Below are positions 1 through 11,584 of a stretch of DNA of 64,000 nucleotides, in pieces. Under the pieces are notes generated by a model. The model had not been told where the DNA came from, ran no database searches, and saw only the letters and a list, made by a program, of their open reading frames with translations. Position numbers and translations under genes: made by a program. This stretch comes from Posidonia oceanica (lineage: Eukaryota; Streptophyta; Magnoliopsida; Alismatales; Posidoniaceae): the NCBI GenBank assembly GCA_037176725.1, contig JAZBRS010000035.1:44278001-44342000 (forward strand), read 5' to 3'. The first letter of the stretch is position 1, and each line of letters starts with the position of its first letter.

Positions 1-3000
1 TCCTCACCCGTGGAAGCAAGCAGGCTTGCCCTCGCATGAGGAAGCAAGCAAACGGGACTCCGTCCGCACCGAGTGGAGTCGCAAAAAGGAAAAGGCTTGT
101 CTTCGCCCGAGGAAGCAAGCAGGCTTGTCTTCGCATGCGGAAGCAAGCAAATGGGACTCCATCCGCACGAAGTGGGGTCACGAATAGGAAAAGGCTTATC
201 CTCTCCCGAGGAAGCAAGCAGGCTTGTCCTCGCATGAGGAAGCAAGCAAATGGCACTTCGTCTGTGCGGAGTGGAGTAGCGAAAAGGAAAAGCCTTGTCC
301 AAACCCAAGGAAGCAAGAAGGCTTGCCCTCGCACGAGGTAGCAAGCAGGCTTGCCCTTGCACGAGGAAGCAAGTGAACGGGACTCCGTCAGCACGGAGCG
401 GAGTCACGAAAAGGAAAAGGCTTGTTCCCGCTTGAGGAAGCAAGCAGGCTTGTCTTCGCCAGAGGAAGCAAGCAAATGGGACTCCGTCTGCATGGAGTAG
501 AGCCACGAAAAGGAAAAGGCTTGTCCTCGCACGAGGAAGCATGCCAACAGTAATCCGTCTACACGGAGCAGAGTCACAAAATGGAAAAGGCTTGTCCTTG
601 CCCGAGGAAGCAACTAGGCTTGTCCTCGCACGTGGAAGCAAGCAAACGGGACTCCGTCCGCACAGAGCGGAGTAGCGAAAAGGAAAAGGGTTGTCCTCAC
701 CCGAGGAAGCATGCAGGCTTGTCCTCGCACGAGGAAGCATGCAAACGAGACTCTGTCCACTCGGAGAGGAGCCACGAAATGGAAAAGGCTTTTCCTCTCC
801 CGTGGAAGCAAGTAGGCTTGTCCTCGCACGACGAAGCAAGCAAACGGGACACCGTCCGCACGGAGCAGAGTCGCGGAAAGGAAAAGAATTGTCCTAGCAT
901 GAGGAAGCAAGCAGGCTAGTCCATGCATGAGGAAGCAAGCAAACGGGACTCCGTTCGCACGAAGCAGAGTCGCAAAAAGGAAATGGCTTGTCCTCGCCCG
1001 AGGAAGCAAGCAGGCCTGTCCTCGTACGCGGAAGCAAGCAGGCTTGTCCTCACATGAGGAAGCAAGCAAACGGGACTCTATCTGCATGGAGCTAAGTCGC
1101 GAAATGGAAAATGTTTATCTTCTCGTGAGGAAGCAAACAGGCTTGTCCTCGCACGAGAAAGCAAGCAAATGGGACACCGTTAGCACAGAGCGGAGTTGCA
1201 AATAGGAAAAGGCTTGTCCTTGCCCGAGGAAGCAAGCAAGCTTGTCCTCACACAAGAAGCAAGCCAAAAGGAAAAGGCTTGTCCTCGCTCGAGGAAGCAA
1301 GCCGACATGTCCTCGCTCGAGGAAGCAAGCCGACATGTCCTCGCCCGAGGAAGCAAGTAGGCTTGTCCTCACACGAGGAAGCTAGCAAACGGGACTCTGT
1401 CCGCATGGAGTAGCATTGCGAAAAGGAAAAGGCTTGGCCTCGCTCGAGGAAGCAAGCCGACATGTCATCGCTCGAGGAAGCAAGCCGACATGTCCTTGCC
1501 CGAGGAAGCAAGTAGGCTTGTCCTCACACGAGGAAGCTAGCAAACGGGACTCCGTCCGCACGGAGCAGAGCCATAGAAAGGAAAAGGCTTGTCCTTGCTT
1601 GAGGAAGCAAGCAAGCTTGTCCTCACACGAGAAGCAAGCCAAAGGGACTCCGTCTGCACGGAGTAGCGTTGCGAAAAGGAAAAGGCTTGGCCTCGCTCAA
1701 GGAAGCAAGCCGACATGTCCTCGCTCGAGGAAGCAAGCCGACATGTCCTCGCTCGAGGAAGCAAGTAGTCTTGTCCTCACACGAGGAAGCTAGCAAACGG
1801 GACCCTATCCGCACGGAGCAGAGCCACAAAAAGGAAAAGGCTTGTCCTCGCCTGAGGAAGCAAGCAAGCTTGTCCTCGCACGAGGAAGCAAGCAAACGGG
1901 ATTCTGTCCGCACAGAGCGGAGTTGCGAAAAGGAAAAGGCTTGTCCTCGCCCGAGGAAGCAAGAAGGCTTTTCCTCACAAGAGGAAGTAGGCAAACGGGA
2001 CTCCGTCCGCATGGAGCGAAGCCGCGAAAAGGAAAAGACATGTCCTCGCCCAAGGAAGCAAGCAGGATTGTCCTTGCATGAGGAAGAAAGTAAACGGGAC
2101 TCCGTCCATGCAGAGCATAGTCGCGAAAAGAAAAAGGCTAGTCTGCGCCCTAGGAAGCAAGAAGGCTTGTCCTCGCACGAGGAGGCAAGCAAACGGGACT
2201 CCGTCCACACGGAGCGGAGTTACAGAACGGAAAAGGCTTGTCCTCACTCGACGAAGCAAGCAGGCTTGTCCTCACACGAGGAAGTAAGCAAATGGCACTC
2301 CATCCGCACGGAACGGAGTCACGAATCAGAAAAGGCTTGTCCTCGCCCATGGAAGCAAGTTGGCTTGCCGTCGCAAAAGGAAGCAAGCAGGCTTGCCCTC
2401 GCACGAGGAAGCAAGCAAACGGGACTCCGTCCGCACAGAGCATAGTCACAAAAAGGAAAAGGCTTGTCTTCACCCGAGGAAGCTAGCAGGCTTGTCCTCA
2501 CATGAGGAAGCAAGCAAACAGGACTCCGTCTGCATGGAGTGGAGTCGCGATTAGGAAAAGGCTTGTCCTCTCCCGAGGAAGCAAGCAGGCTTGTCCTCGC
2601 ATGAGGAAGCAAGCAAATGGTACTCCGTCCGTGCAGAGTGGAGTTGTGAAAAGGAAAAGACTTGTCCTCACCCAAGGAAGCACGAAGGCTTGTCCTCGCA
2701 CGAGGAAGCAAGCAGGCTTGCCCTCGCACGAGGAAGCATGCAAACGGGACTCCGTCTGCATGGAGCGGAGTCACGAAAAGGAAAAGGCTTGTCCTCGCCC
2801 GAGGAAGCAAGCAGGCTTGTCCTCACATGAGGAAGCAAGAAAATGGGACTCCATCCGCACGAAGCGGAGCCACGAAAAGGAAAAGGCTAGCCCTCGCACG
2901 AGGAAGCAAGCAGGCTTGTCCTCGCACGAGGAAGCATGCAAATTGTACTCCGTCTGCATGGAGCTGAGTCACGAAATAGAAAAGGCTTGTACTTACCCAA

Positions 3001-6000
3001 GGAATCAAGCAGGCTTGTCCTCGCACGTGGAAGCAAGCAAACAGGACTCTGTCTACACGGAGCGGAGTCTCGAAAAGGAAAAGGCTTGTCCTCACCTGAG
3101 GAAGCATGTAGGCTTGTCCTCGCACAAGGAAGCATGCAAATGGGACTCCGTCTGCTCGGAGAGGAGCCATGAAATGGAAAACGCTTTTCCTCACCCGAGG
3201 AAGCAAGCAGGCTTGTCCTCGCACGTGGAAGCAAGCAAACGGGACACCGTCCACACGGAGCGGAGTCACGGAAAGGAAAAGGCTTGTCCTCGCTTGAGGA
3301 AGCATGCAGGCTTGTCCATGCATGAGGAAGCAAGCAAACGGGACTCCGTCCGCACGGAGTAGAGTCGCGAAAAGGAAATGGCTTGTCCTCGCCCGAGGAA
3401 GCAAGCAGGCATGTCCTCGCACAAGGAAGCAAGCAGGCTAGTCCTCACACGAGGATGCAAGCAAACGGGACTATGTTTGCATGGAGCGACGCCGCGAAAA
3501 GGAAAAGGCTTGTCCTCTCCTGAGGAAGCAAGTAGGCTTGTCCTTGCATGAGGAAGCATGCAAATGGGACTCTGTCCGCACAGAGCGGAGTCGTGAATAG
3601 GAAAAGGCTTGTCCTCGCCCGAGGAAGCAAGCAGGCTTGTCCTCAGACGAGGAAGCAAGCCAACGGGACTCCGTTTGCACGGAGTAGAGTCGCGAAATGG
3701 AAAAGGCTTGTCCTCGCCCGAGGAAGCAAGCCAACATGTCCTCGACTGAGGAAGCAAGCAGGCTTGTCCATGCACGTGGAAGGAAGCAAACGAGACACCG
3801 TCCACACGGAGCAGAGCCATGAAAAGGAAAAGGCTTGTCCTCGCTTGAGGAAGCAAGTAGGCTTGTACTCGCACGAGGAAGCAAGCAAACGGGACTCCGT
3901 CTGTACAGAGCGGAGCCGCGAAAAGAAAAAGGCTTGTCCCCACCAGAGGAAGCAAGCAGGCTAGTCCTCGAATGAGGTAGCAAGTAGGCTTGTCCTCGCA
4001 CGAGGAAGCAAGCAAACGGGACTCTGTCTGCGTGGAGCATAGTCATGAAAAGGAAAAGGCTTGTCCTCGTACGAGGAAGCAAGCAAACGGGACTCCATCC
4101 GCATGGAGTGTAGTCGCGAAAAGGAATAGGCTTGTCCTCGCCCGAGGATGAAAGCAGGCTTGTCCTCGCACGAGGAAACAATTAAACGGGACTCCATCCG
4201 CACGGAGCGGTGTCAGGAAAAGGAAAAGGCTTGACCTCGTCCGAGGAAGCAAGCAAACGTGACTCCATCAGCATGGAGCGGACTCACGGAAAGGAAAAGG
4301 CTTGTCCTTGCTCGAGGAAGCAAGCAAACGGCACTCCGTCAGCATGGAGTGGAGTCGTGAAACGGAAAAGGCTTGTCCTCGCCCGTGGAAGCAAGCTGGC
4401 TTACCCTCGCACAAGGAAGCAAGTAGGCTTGCCCTCGCACGAGGAAGCAAGCAAACAGGACTCCGTCCGCATGGAGCGGAGTCGTGAAAAGGAAAAGGCA
4501 TGTCCTCACCCTAGGACGCAAGCAGGCTTGTCCTCGAATGAGGAAGCAAGCAAATAGGACTACGTCCGCACGGAGCGGAGTCGTGAAAAGGAAATGGCTT
4601 GTCCCCTCCTGAGGAAGCGAGCAGGCTTGTCCTCGCATGTGGAAGCAAGCAAATGGCACTCCGTCCACGTAGTGCGGTGTCGCGAAATGGAAAAGGCTTG
4701 TCCTCGCCCAAGGAAGCAGGAAGGCTTGCCCTCGCACGAGGAGGCAAGCAAGCTTGCCCTTGCACGAGGAAGCAAGCAAACGCGACGCCGTCCGCATAGA
4801 GTGGAGTAGCGAAAAGGAAATGGCTTGTCTTTGCCCGAGGAAGCAAGCAGGCTTGTCCTCGCACGAGGAAGCAAGCAAATGGGACTCTGTCTGCATGGAG
4901 CGGAGCCGCGAAATGGAAAAGGCTTGTCCTCGCACAAGAAAGCAAGCAGGCTTGTTCTCGCACGATGAAGCATGCAAACAGTGCTCCGTCTGCACGGAGT
5001 AGAGTCACGAAATGGAAAAGGCTTGTCCTTGCCCACGGAAGCAAGTAGGCTTGTCCTCGCACGTGGAAGCAAGCAAACAGGACTCCCTTCGCATGGAGAG
5101 GAGTACCGAAATGGAAAAGGCTTGTCCTCGCCCGAGGAAGCATGCAGGCTTGTCCTCGCATAGGGAAGCAAGCCAATGGGACTCCATCCGCATGGAGCAG
5201 TATCGCGAAACAGAAAAGGCTTGTCCTCACCCAAGGAAGCAAGCAGGCATGTCCTCGCTCGAGGAAGCATGTAGGCTTGTTCTCGCACGAGGAAGCATGT
5301 AGGCTTGTTCTCGCACGAGGAAGCAAGCAAACAGGACTCCGTCTGCATGGAGCAGAGCCACGAAAAGGAAATCCTCGCCCAAGGAAGCAAGTAGGCTTGT
5401 CCTTGCATGAGGAAGCAAGCAAATGGGGCTCCGTCCGCACGGAGCGGAACTGCGAAAAGGAAAATGGTTCTCATCACTTGAGGAAGCAAGCAGGCTTGTC
5501 CTCGCACGAGGAAGCAAGCAAACAGGACTCCGTCCGCATGGAGCGGAGTCGCGAAAAGGAAAAGGCTTGTCCTCGCCCGAGGAAGCAAGCAAGCTTGTCC
5601 TCGCACGAGGAAGTAAGCAAACGGTACTCCATCGTTGCGGAGCAGAGTCGCGAAAAGGAAAAGGCTTGTCCTTACCCGAGGAAGCAAGCAAACAGGACTC
5701 CGTCCGCACAGAGTGGAGTTGCGAAAAGGAAAAGGCTTGTCCTCACCCGAGGAAGAAAGCAGGCTTGTCCTCGCACAATGAAGCAAGCAAACGGGACTCC
5801 GTCCGCCTAGAGCGGAGTTGTGAAAAGGAAAAGGCTTGTCCTTGCCCGAGGAAGCAAGCAAACGGGACTCCGTCCGGCTAGAGCAGAGTTGTGAAAAGGA
5901 ATAGGCTTGTCCTCGCCCGAGGAAGCAAGCAGGCTTGTCCTCGCATGAGGAAGCAAGCGAACGGGACTCCGTCCGCATGGAGCGGAGTCGCGAAAAGGAA

Positions 6001-6357
6001 AAGGCTTGTCCTCGCCCGTGGAAGCAAGCAGGCTTGCCCTCGCACGAGGAAGCTAACAGGGTTGCCCTCGAATGAGGAAGCAAGCAAACGGGAGTCCATC
6101 CGCACGGAGCGGAGTCGTGAAAAGGAAAAGGCTTGTCCTCACCCAAGGAAGCAAGCAGGCCTTTCCTCACACGAGGAAGCAAGCAAACAGGACTTCGTCT
6201 GCACGGAGCGGAGTCACGAAAGGGAAAAGGCTTGTCCTCCCCTATGGAAGCAAGCAGGCTTGTCCTTGCACGAGGAAGCAAGAAAACGGGACTCCGTCTG
6301 CATGGTGTGGAGTCGTCAAAAGGAAAAGGCTTGTCCACGCTCGAGGAAGTAAGTAGG
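1..6357. repeat. Tandem array of about 99-bp hairpin units
   Basis: About 60 diverged head-to-tail units fill the left end. Spacing of equivalent bases between 2746, 2845 and 2944 is 99 bp; some units are shorter or longer by one hairpin. Each unit holds an inverted repeat GACTCCG...CGGAGTC, a spacer rich in AAAAGGAAAAGG, then one or two inverted repeats of the form CTTGTCCTCG-CCC-GAGGAAGCAAG. Because 99 is divisible by 3, many frames stay open and give long spurious ORFs on both strands; none looks like a protein. Single copies of the same module occur in the 3' UTRs of the retroelements to the right, so the array is most simply an amplified retroelement 3'-UTR module. Element B interrupts it at 6358, and it should resume beyond the window. 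Confidence 0.93.
1411..1840. repeat. Higher-order repeat of about 253 bp inside the array
   Basis: The block starting at 1411 (a variant unit reading TAGCATTGCG, followed by two or three short CCGACATGTCCTCGCTCGAGG-type hairpins) recurs from 1664, 253 bp later, with the same variant bases. A shorter relative lies at about 1262-1410. This indicates recent segmental duplication within the array. A 25-bp doublet at about 5265-5315 is a smaller local case. Confidence 0.7.
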
Positions 6358-6670
6358 TGTGACCAAATTCCCACCGCTCGATTGACGACGTAGTTGTACG
6401 CTGCAATAGCTCGCTTGTGCCGATCGACGTAGAGGGAGGAAGACATGGTCAACGGCGAATCCTAGGAGGAGAACATAACTCGAAAGCACTGGGAAAACAA
6501 GCAAAGAACGCAAAGGAAAAGAAAACAAAGACATGGAGTCGCCACCTAATCTATTTAAAACGGAATGACTAGGAAAACCATGTAAAGAATGCATGAATGC
6601 TCATGCAATTTAAAAAATGCCAATCCGATCCAAATGTATATGACACAAGGTCAACGCCGTCCAGAGAGAG

Positions 6671-6730
6671 GGTAAGGACTCCTGTTACGCGTAGGGAAGG
6701 TGTTAGGCACCCCCGACACGCCCGAGGAAT
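6671..6730 (-). promoter_or_regulatory. Conserved LTR hairpin block (element B copy)
   Basis: On the sense (minus) strand the block reads GGGGGTGCC-TAA-CACC-TTCCC, a G-rich/C-rich hairpin, followed by a CAGGAGTCC tail. Almost the same sequence is at about 8001-8070, 28116-28175, 33250-33310, 45910-45965 and 58107-58170, in every LTR here. Conservation between otherwise dissimilar LTRs suggests a function in the RNA (processing, packaging or reverse transcription), which is inference. Confidence 0.6.
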
Positions 6731-7055
6731 CTGTCTTTTTTGGCTAATCCGCTCATGTGTGGCAAATGTTGGCAAATAAATGCCAGTTTATATTGACCCT
6801 ATGGCAATATGCAAGATGCAATTATAAACCAAGCAAAGCTTAGCAAAAACTTGTTTGAATGTGATTAATTAAAGTTTAAAATGTCACAAAGAGGTGAAAA
6901 CAGGTTGGGAAACACAACCAAGGTGCGAAACCTAAGCCATCGTGAAACTACGTACTGGGGTGCTTAAACATGCCCTGGAAGCAATCTAACAGTAAAAACG
7001 AAGTTTGAATCGAAAATGGCTCAAAGAAAGAGAGTGCAGCAAACTTAAAGCGTTG

Positions 7056-7560
7056 GATGTTGGAGTAACCAGCATCCTATGTAAGACGCTGGAATACCCA
7101 GCGTCCAACATTGGGGACAAAACAACCTATAGAAAGGCATGTACATTTGGAAAATAGAGTTTTTAATGCGATGTGAAAGCTATGGACAAATAAACCATAC
7201 CAAGAGATCAATGCAACAACTCAGAAATCGAATGCAAGCGACAAATCTGTTTTAAACATGCAGAGCGTGTTAAACGCTGGGATTAGCAGCGTCTAACGTT
7301 GGATGCTGGAAATGCCAGCGTCCAACACCTGAACCTAGATTTTGAAAGATGTACATGCATGCTAAATGTTTAAACGTGATGCAAATACAATATGACAACA
7401 GGAGACATGCAGATCATGCTAGACATTCAAGATGAGAAGCCAAAAAGATTTAAAGAACAAGATACAGGCATAAAACTGGTTCAAACCAAAGCAGGTTGTT
7501 AAACGCTTGAGAACCCAGCGTCTTACAAAAAATGCTGGAGAACTCAGCGTCCCACACAGA
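7056..7560. repeat. Dispersed GACGCTGG/CCAGCGTC hairpins in the B LTR
   Basis: At least five short inverted repeats are seen. Examples are GATGTTGG-AGTAA-CCAGCATC near 7056, GACGCTGG-AATAC-CCAGCGTC near 7085 and GGATGCTGG-AAATG-CCAGCGTCC near 7297, with weaker copies near 7270, 7500 and 7532. Arms are 8-9 nt with loops of 4-5 nt. Related copies lie at about 40059-40110 across the element A insertion. Confidence 0.65.
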
Positions 7561-7695
7561 GAAGACAGAGGCATAAAACTTAGCACGCAAACTGATAGAA
7601 AGCCATCGTATAAACCTACAAATGACCGAAAGAAAGTCCAGATAGCAACATGCACGCATGGACAAGATAAACATTTCAAATAAAAGTGATTGTAA

Positions 7696-7700
7696 GATGC
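7696..7700. repeat. Target site duplication of element A, left copy (GATGC)
   Basis: GATGC directly precedes the TGTAGC terminus of element A at 7701 and recurs at 38760-38764 directly after the CAACA terminus. Five bases is the usual duplication length for gypsy integrases. Confidence 0.85.
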
Positions 7701-7816
7701 TGTAGCGATCCTGATCGGAATCAGGCTCGCTATTTCCAGCGGCGATTGAGATCCGAGGAAGAGGCTCAACTCGAAAACACTTGGAATCGAGGAGAAAAAG
7801 GAAAGATAAGACAAAT

Positions 7817-7828
7817 CAGAGTCGCCAC
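7817..7828 (-). other. 12-nt copy of the primer-binding site inside the LTR
   Basis: Sense GTGGCGACTCTG matches the first bases of the real primer-binding region at 32941-32959. It lies 128 nt before the LTR end. Equivalent copies are at 28343-28354, 46138-46149 and 57931-57942, with slightly changed copies at 6535-6545 and 33077-33087. Confidence 0.7.
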
Positions 7829-8359
7829 CATGTCTATTAACGGGAGACAAGGAAAACCGAGGAAGTGCGTGAATTAACACGCAAAACCGAGCAAGAAATG
7901 CAAAGCAAAGCAATGCAAAGGAAAACAAATGCAAACAAATGCAAATGAGATGACTCTAGCCTAGGATAAGGGCAGTACGGTCATTGCGGGCCAAAAGACA
8001 GGGTAAGGACTCCTGTTACGCGCGGGGAAGGTGTTAGGCACCCCCGACACGCCCGAGAATCGGTCTTTCTAGGCTTACGCTCGCATACGCAGAAAAATGC
8101 AGGATTGAATGCCTATGTGCCTATAAATGCCTGAATGAATGCTCAAGGTGTGCTCTAAGTGGGAAGAAACAAAGCAAGGAAGTAAACGTGCTCTCTAAGT
8201 GCTCAGCTGCGCTGTCTGTGTTCCGAATTAGGCGAAACCTAGCTCGTGAGAACTCCAGACAGTAAGCATCACAGTCCTATATGCAAATGCGGGCGAGAAA
8301 GCAAAACAACGAGGAAACCATGCAATGACATGCAAGGGAAAACGGCGTAAAATACTCAA

Positions 8360-8600
8360 AACAAGGCGAGAAACAAGAAAGGCACGCGAAACGATGCAAA
8401 AGAGCGAAAGCGGCGCGCAAAACAAGCGAGAAAACAAGGCAGTGCACAAAACAGAAGGGCACGCGAAACGGTGCAAAAGAACGAAAACGGCATGCAAAAC
8501 AAGTAGGAAAACAAGGCAGCGCACAAAACAAGGCAAGAAAACAGAAGGGCACGCGAAACGGTGCAAAAGCGAGAGCGGGCACGCGAAACGATGCCAAAAC
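8360..8600 (-). repeat. Short tandem repeats in the LTR (about 30-40 bp units)
   Basis: Degenerate units such as GGCACGCGAAACGGTGCAAA alternate with AAAACAAGGCAAGAAAAC-type spacers. Copy number differs between the two A LTRs (one unit fewer here). The same region is repetitive in the solo LTRs (about 27525-27800 and 45345-45620) and in D (58480-58770). Confidence 0.65.
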
Positions 8601-11578
8601 AGCGAAGCAAAAACCTCAGAAAAGCCATGCGAATGCAAGAATGGAGAAAAGATCAAAAGAGGCCAAAGGGGAGGCAAAACAACATGTGTGTAAGAACAGA
8701 CGTTGTTCGGGACCACTCAGAGTAGGTGTGAAGACCTACGGAGGGGAGAGGGGCAAACGGAGGGATTACCACCTCGTAGCGACTGTTTCCCACTAAACCG
8801 TTCCACGGTGTGTCTCGCATGCTGCCCAAAGCTCGCGATGCGATCGGATCGTGGAAAAGGGGGAAGAAAGTCACATTAAGTGGCAAATCCAAGGAAAACT
8901 CAACACAAAACACACAGGGGTACGCGAAACGGGGATTGGAAGATACAAGCAGAAAGGGGAGGCCCTATTCTACATGCTCAAAGAGACAGAAAACGAAAAC
9001 AAGGAAAACTGTGCAAATGGTATGCAAATGCAATGCTAGGGTTCAGGGGGACATACCTGGAAATCCGGGAGCCTGATCTGAAATCTATCTGGTCCATGCT
9101 GAAGAACGCCTCGCCGCGGTCGCCTGGGCAGCTTACTTGAGAAGATCCAACGGCCGGATTGGAAGATATCGCAGCTTCAAGGCAGAAGGGCCAGAACAGG
9201 GGAGAAGAATAGATCTAGGTGTTCAGGAGGTCCTAGGGATGTGCAAAAGGTTCTCCCAAGTGAAAGGGAGCTAAAAGTGCTTAGTGTGTGCAAGAAGATG
9301 CTAAAATGCAAGGCTAGATGAGTGCAGGATGCATGCAAAAGCAGGAAAAAGCAATGATAAGAGACTGGGAAAAGCCAGGAGTTCAGAAGGCATTTTGGAA
9401 AAGAAAAGGGGCTAAAAATGCAAATTCTCCAGAAAACAGGGGTTCACAGGAAAGGTTTTTGAAAACAGGGGAAGACAGAGGTCTATTTGGCAAAAAACTA
9501 GGCTCAAAAAGTTGTTTTGAAAAGAAGGTATGCTTTAAAAGAGGTTTTGTAAACAGAAAGAAGTCAGAGTGCAATTTTGAAAAAACTAGGGTCTAAAATG
9601 CAATTTTTCCAGAAAACAGGGTTCTGGGGAGTCTGGGGGTACTAGTGGAAGGTCTGTATGCAATTTGGTAGGCATAGGAGCTAGAATGCAACCTAGGGGC
9701 AAAAAGGTCTTTTCACATGATTTTTTAAAACATGCAAGGACCTATGTGTGATTTTGAAATCATGCAGGGGCTAAAAATGCAATTTAGTATGGAAAACATG
9801 CTCTGAAAATCAAATAACAGGACTGCAGTGCAATTTTTGGAAAATATGGGGTTAAAAATGCAATACAATAAGCTAAAATGCATGCAGCACAGTTACTGTC
9901 CATTTAAAATGGACCTAAATGCAAAAATGATAAAGCAGAGGGGCAAATATGCAATGCAGTATGCAAAAATTAAAAATAAAAGCTAAGTTCCTACAGTGCA
10001 TGGACCTATATGCAAAATCAGAAACATGCAGGGACTTAGAATGCAATGCAGTATGGTAAAATATATGCAAATAAATGAACTGATTTAGTGCAGGACTTAA
10101 GTGCAAAAATCGAAAACAGAGGGGCTAAAATGCAAAATAATATAACAGCACAACACAGTAAATGGACCACATTGTAAATACTGAAAAACATAAACAGATC
10201 ATGCAATTTAGCATAGTATTTAATTAAAAACAAAGCAGATTAAATGAAATAAGGACTGAAACGCAAAAATGAAAAAACTTAGGACAGATATGCAATATTT
10301 ACGCCTAAAACTATATAACAGAAGAAATAAATGAACAGTAGCTCGTCGACGGCGACGAGCACTGTAGCAGAAAGCTTCCAGAGCTCGTGGCCGCCGACAG
10401 GGGAGGCTGGGGATGCGCAGACTGGCGGAGGGCGACGTCGGCGATCGTCCGGAGCTCGCTCTGTTGGTCGGAGTGTCCGGAGGAAGAGCAGCCGGCGCCG
10501 GAGAAGGTGGACTGTCCGGCGAGTCGAGGACGGAGCAGGAGGACCGGAAAACCTATTCTAAAGGCTGGGGAAGCAAGAGAAGAAGAAGAGGAGGCTAAGG
10601 GAAGCAAGGTCTACCTTTTTCCGTGCCTGAGATGTTCCCCCGACGTCAGTGGTTCCTGAGGTCGCCGGAGGAGGCCGTCTGGTCGCTGCGGGCGTCGCTG
10701 GTTGCTTGCGAAGGTTGGAACCGCCTCAGAACATCCCTCCGGTGCTTCCTGGTCGACCGGACTGAAGCTCCACAGCTCAAGTGAGGTTTCGGCTCTTTTG
10801 GGTTCAGAGGATGCTGCCGGAGGCCGGGGGAGGTGTTGGCTGCTCGTCGGCTCGGATGGAGCCCTCCGGGAGTTTGCTGGGAGTCTGGCGAGTGAAGTTG
10901 GATGCTTGGAGAGGGGTTCTGGAAGGCGTGGAGGAGGTTTGGGAGTTGGGACAAATTTTGGTCTGTGGTTGATGCAGGTGTTTGGAGTGGAGTTCTTGGT
11001 CTGTGGTGGATGGTTTGGTTTGCTGTCGGAGGCTCTGGAAAGGTGATGGCTTGGTGGATACTTGGGTGAACTTTGGGGGAAGGCTGTATGCTGAGGCGAT
11101 GGGAATTGTGAAGTGAGTTGCGCTGGGTTGCAGGTGGCTACAGGTGATGTTTCAGAGGGTGATTAGGTGGTGAAAAGGCAATGGAAAATCAGGGGAGGAA
11201 GGCTGGCTGTTGGGTGAAGTTGGGGGAGGAAATGGGAGAAGGATGGGGGCTTGAAGTGGTGCTAGGGGATTGGAAAAGAAAGAAGGAAGTTTGCTGAATT
11301 TTTCAGAGAAGAAAAGAGGAGGATTGGGTGAAGGGATTGAGCTCTGATGAGGGCTTCTCTCCAGGATGCCAAGGCCTCCCTCAGACACTCTCTTCTGCTC
11401 TCTCTTCTCTCTGGAATTGGGAAGATGAGGAGGAGAAGGAGGAGGGCACGGGTGGAAGAGAAAAACTGGAATTCTAGGATTACTCTCGCACTGAGGTCTG
11501 CTCTCTCTGGTCTGGTTCTGTCACTCTGGCTTGCTCACTCACACTTGGCACCTCTTATTGAAAGGAAGGAGCGGGAGG

Positions 11579-11584
11579 CTTATA
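11579..11584 (-). promoter_or_regulatory. Putative TATA box in the 3' LTR of A
   Basis: Sense GTATAAGCC lies about 1.9 kb into the LTR and 30-40 bp after a conserved AGCGCGCCAG. The same arrangement is found at 36861-36866 in the 5' LTR and as ATATAATCC in both solo LTRs (24516, 42323). Position and conservation suggest the core promoter; this is inference. Confidence 0.5.

Larger units (their letters stand above)
6358..7700 (-). mobile_element. 3' LTR of element B, 3'-terminal fragment (sense)
   Basis: This is the sense 3' end of B's 3' LTR; its other part is 38765-40361, together about 2.9 kb. The terminus at 6358 reads TG on the plus strand. It is largely unlike the 5.8-kb LTRs but shares two short blocks with them: the PBS-like GGAGTCGCCAC at 6535-6545 and the conserved hairpin block at about 6671-6730. 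No primer-binding site lies to the left of 6358, so this is a 3' and not a 5' LTR. Short hairpins with GACGCTGG/CCAGCGTC arms (about 7056-7330 and 7497-7555) also occur in the right-hand fragment, supporting the join. Confidence 0.78.

Noticed and set aside
1..6357. CRISPR-like array
   Set aside because: Units diverge throughout, there are no constant repeats with unique spacers of fixed size, no cas genes, and the context is a plant genome.
4560..6452. Long minus-strand ORF of 630 codons and many others over 1-6357
   Set aside because: The 99-bp period is divisible by 3, so several frames stay open on both strands. The translations are Cys/Arg/Ser-rich repeats with no domain, and the longest one runs past the array into B's LTR.
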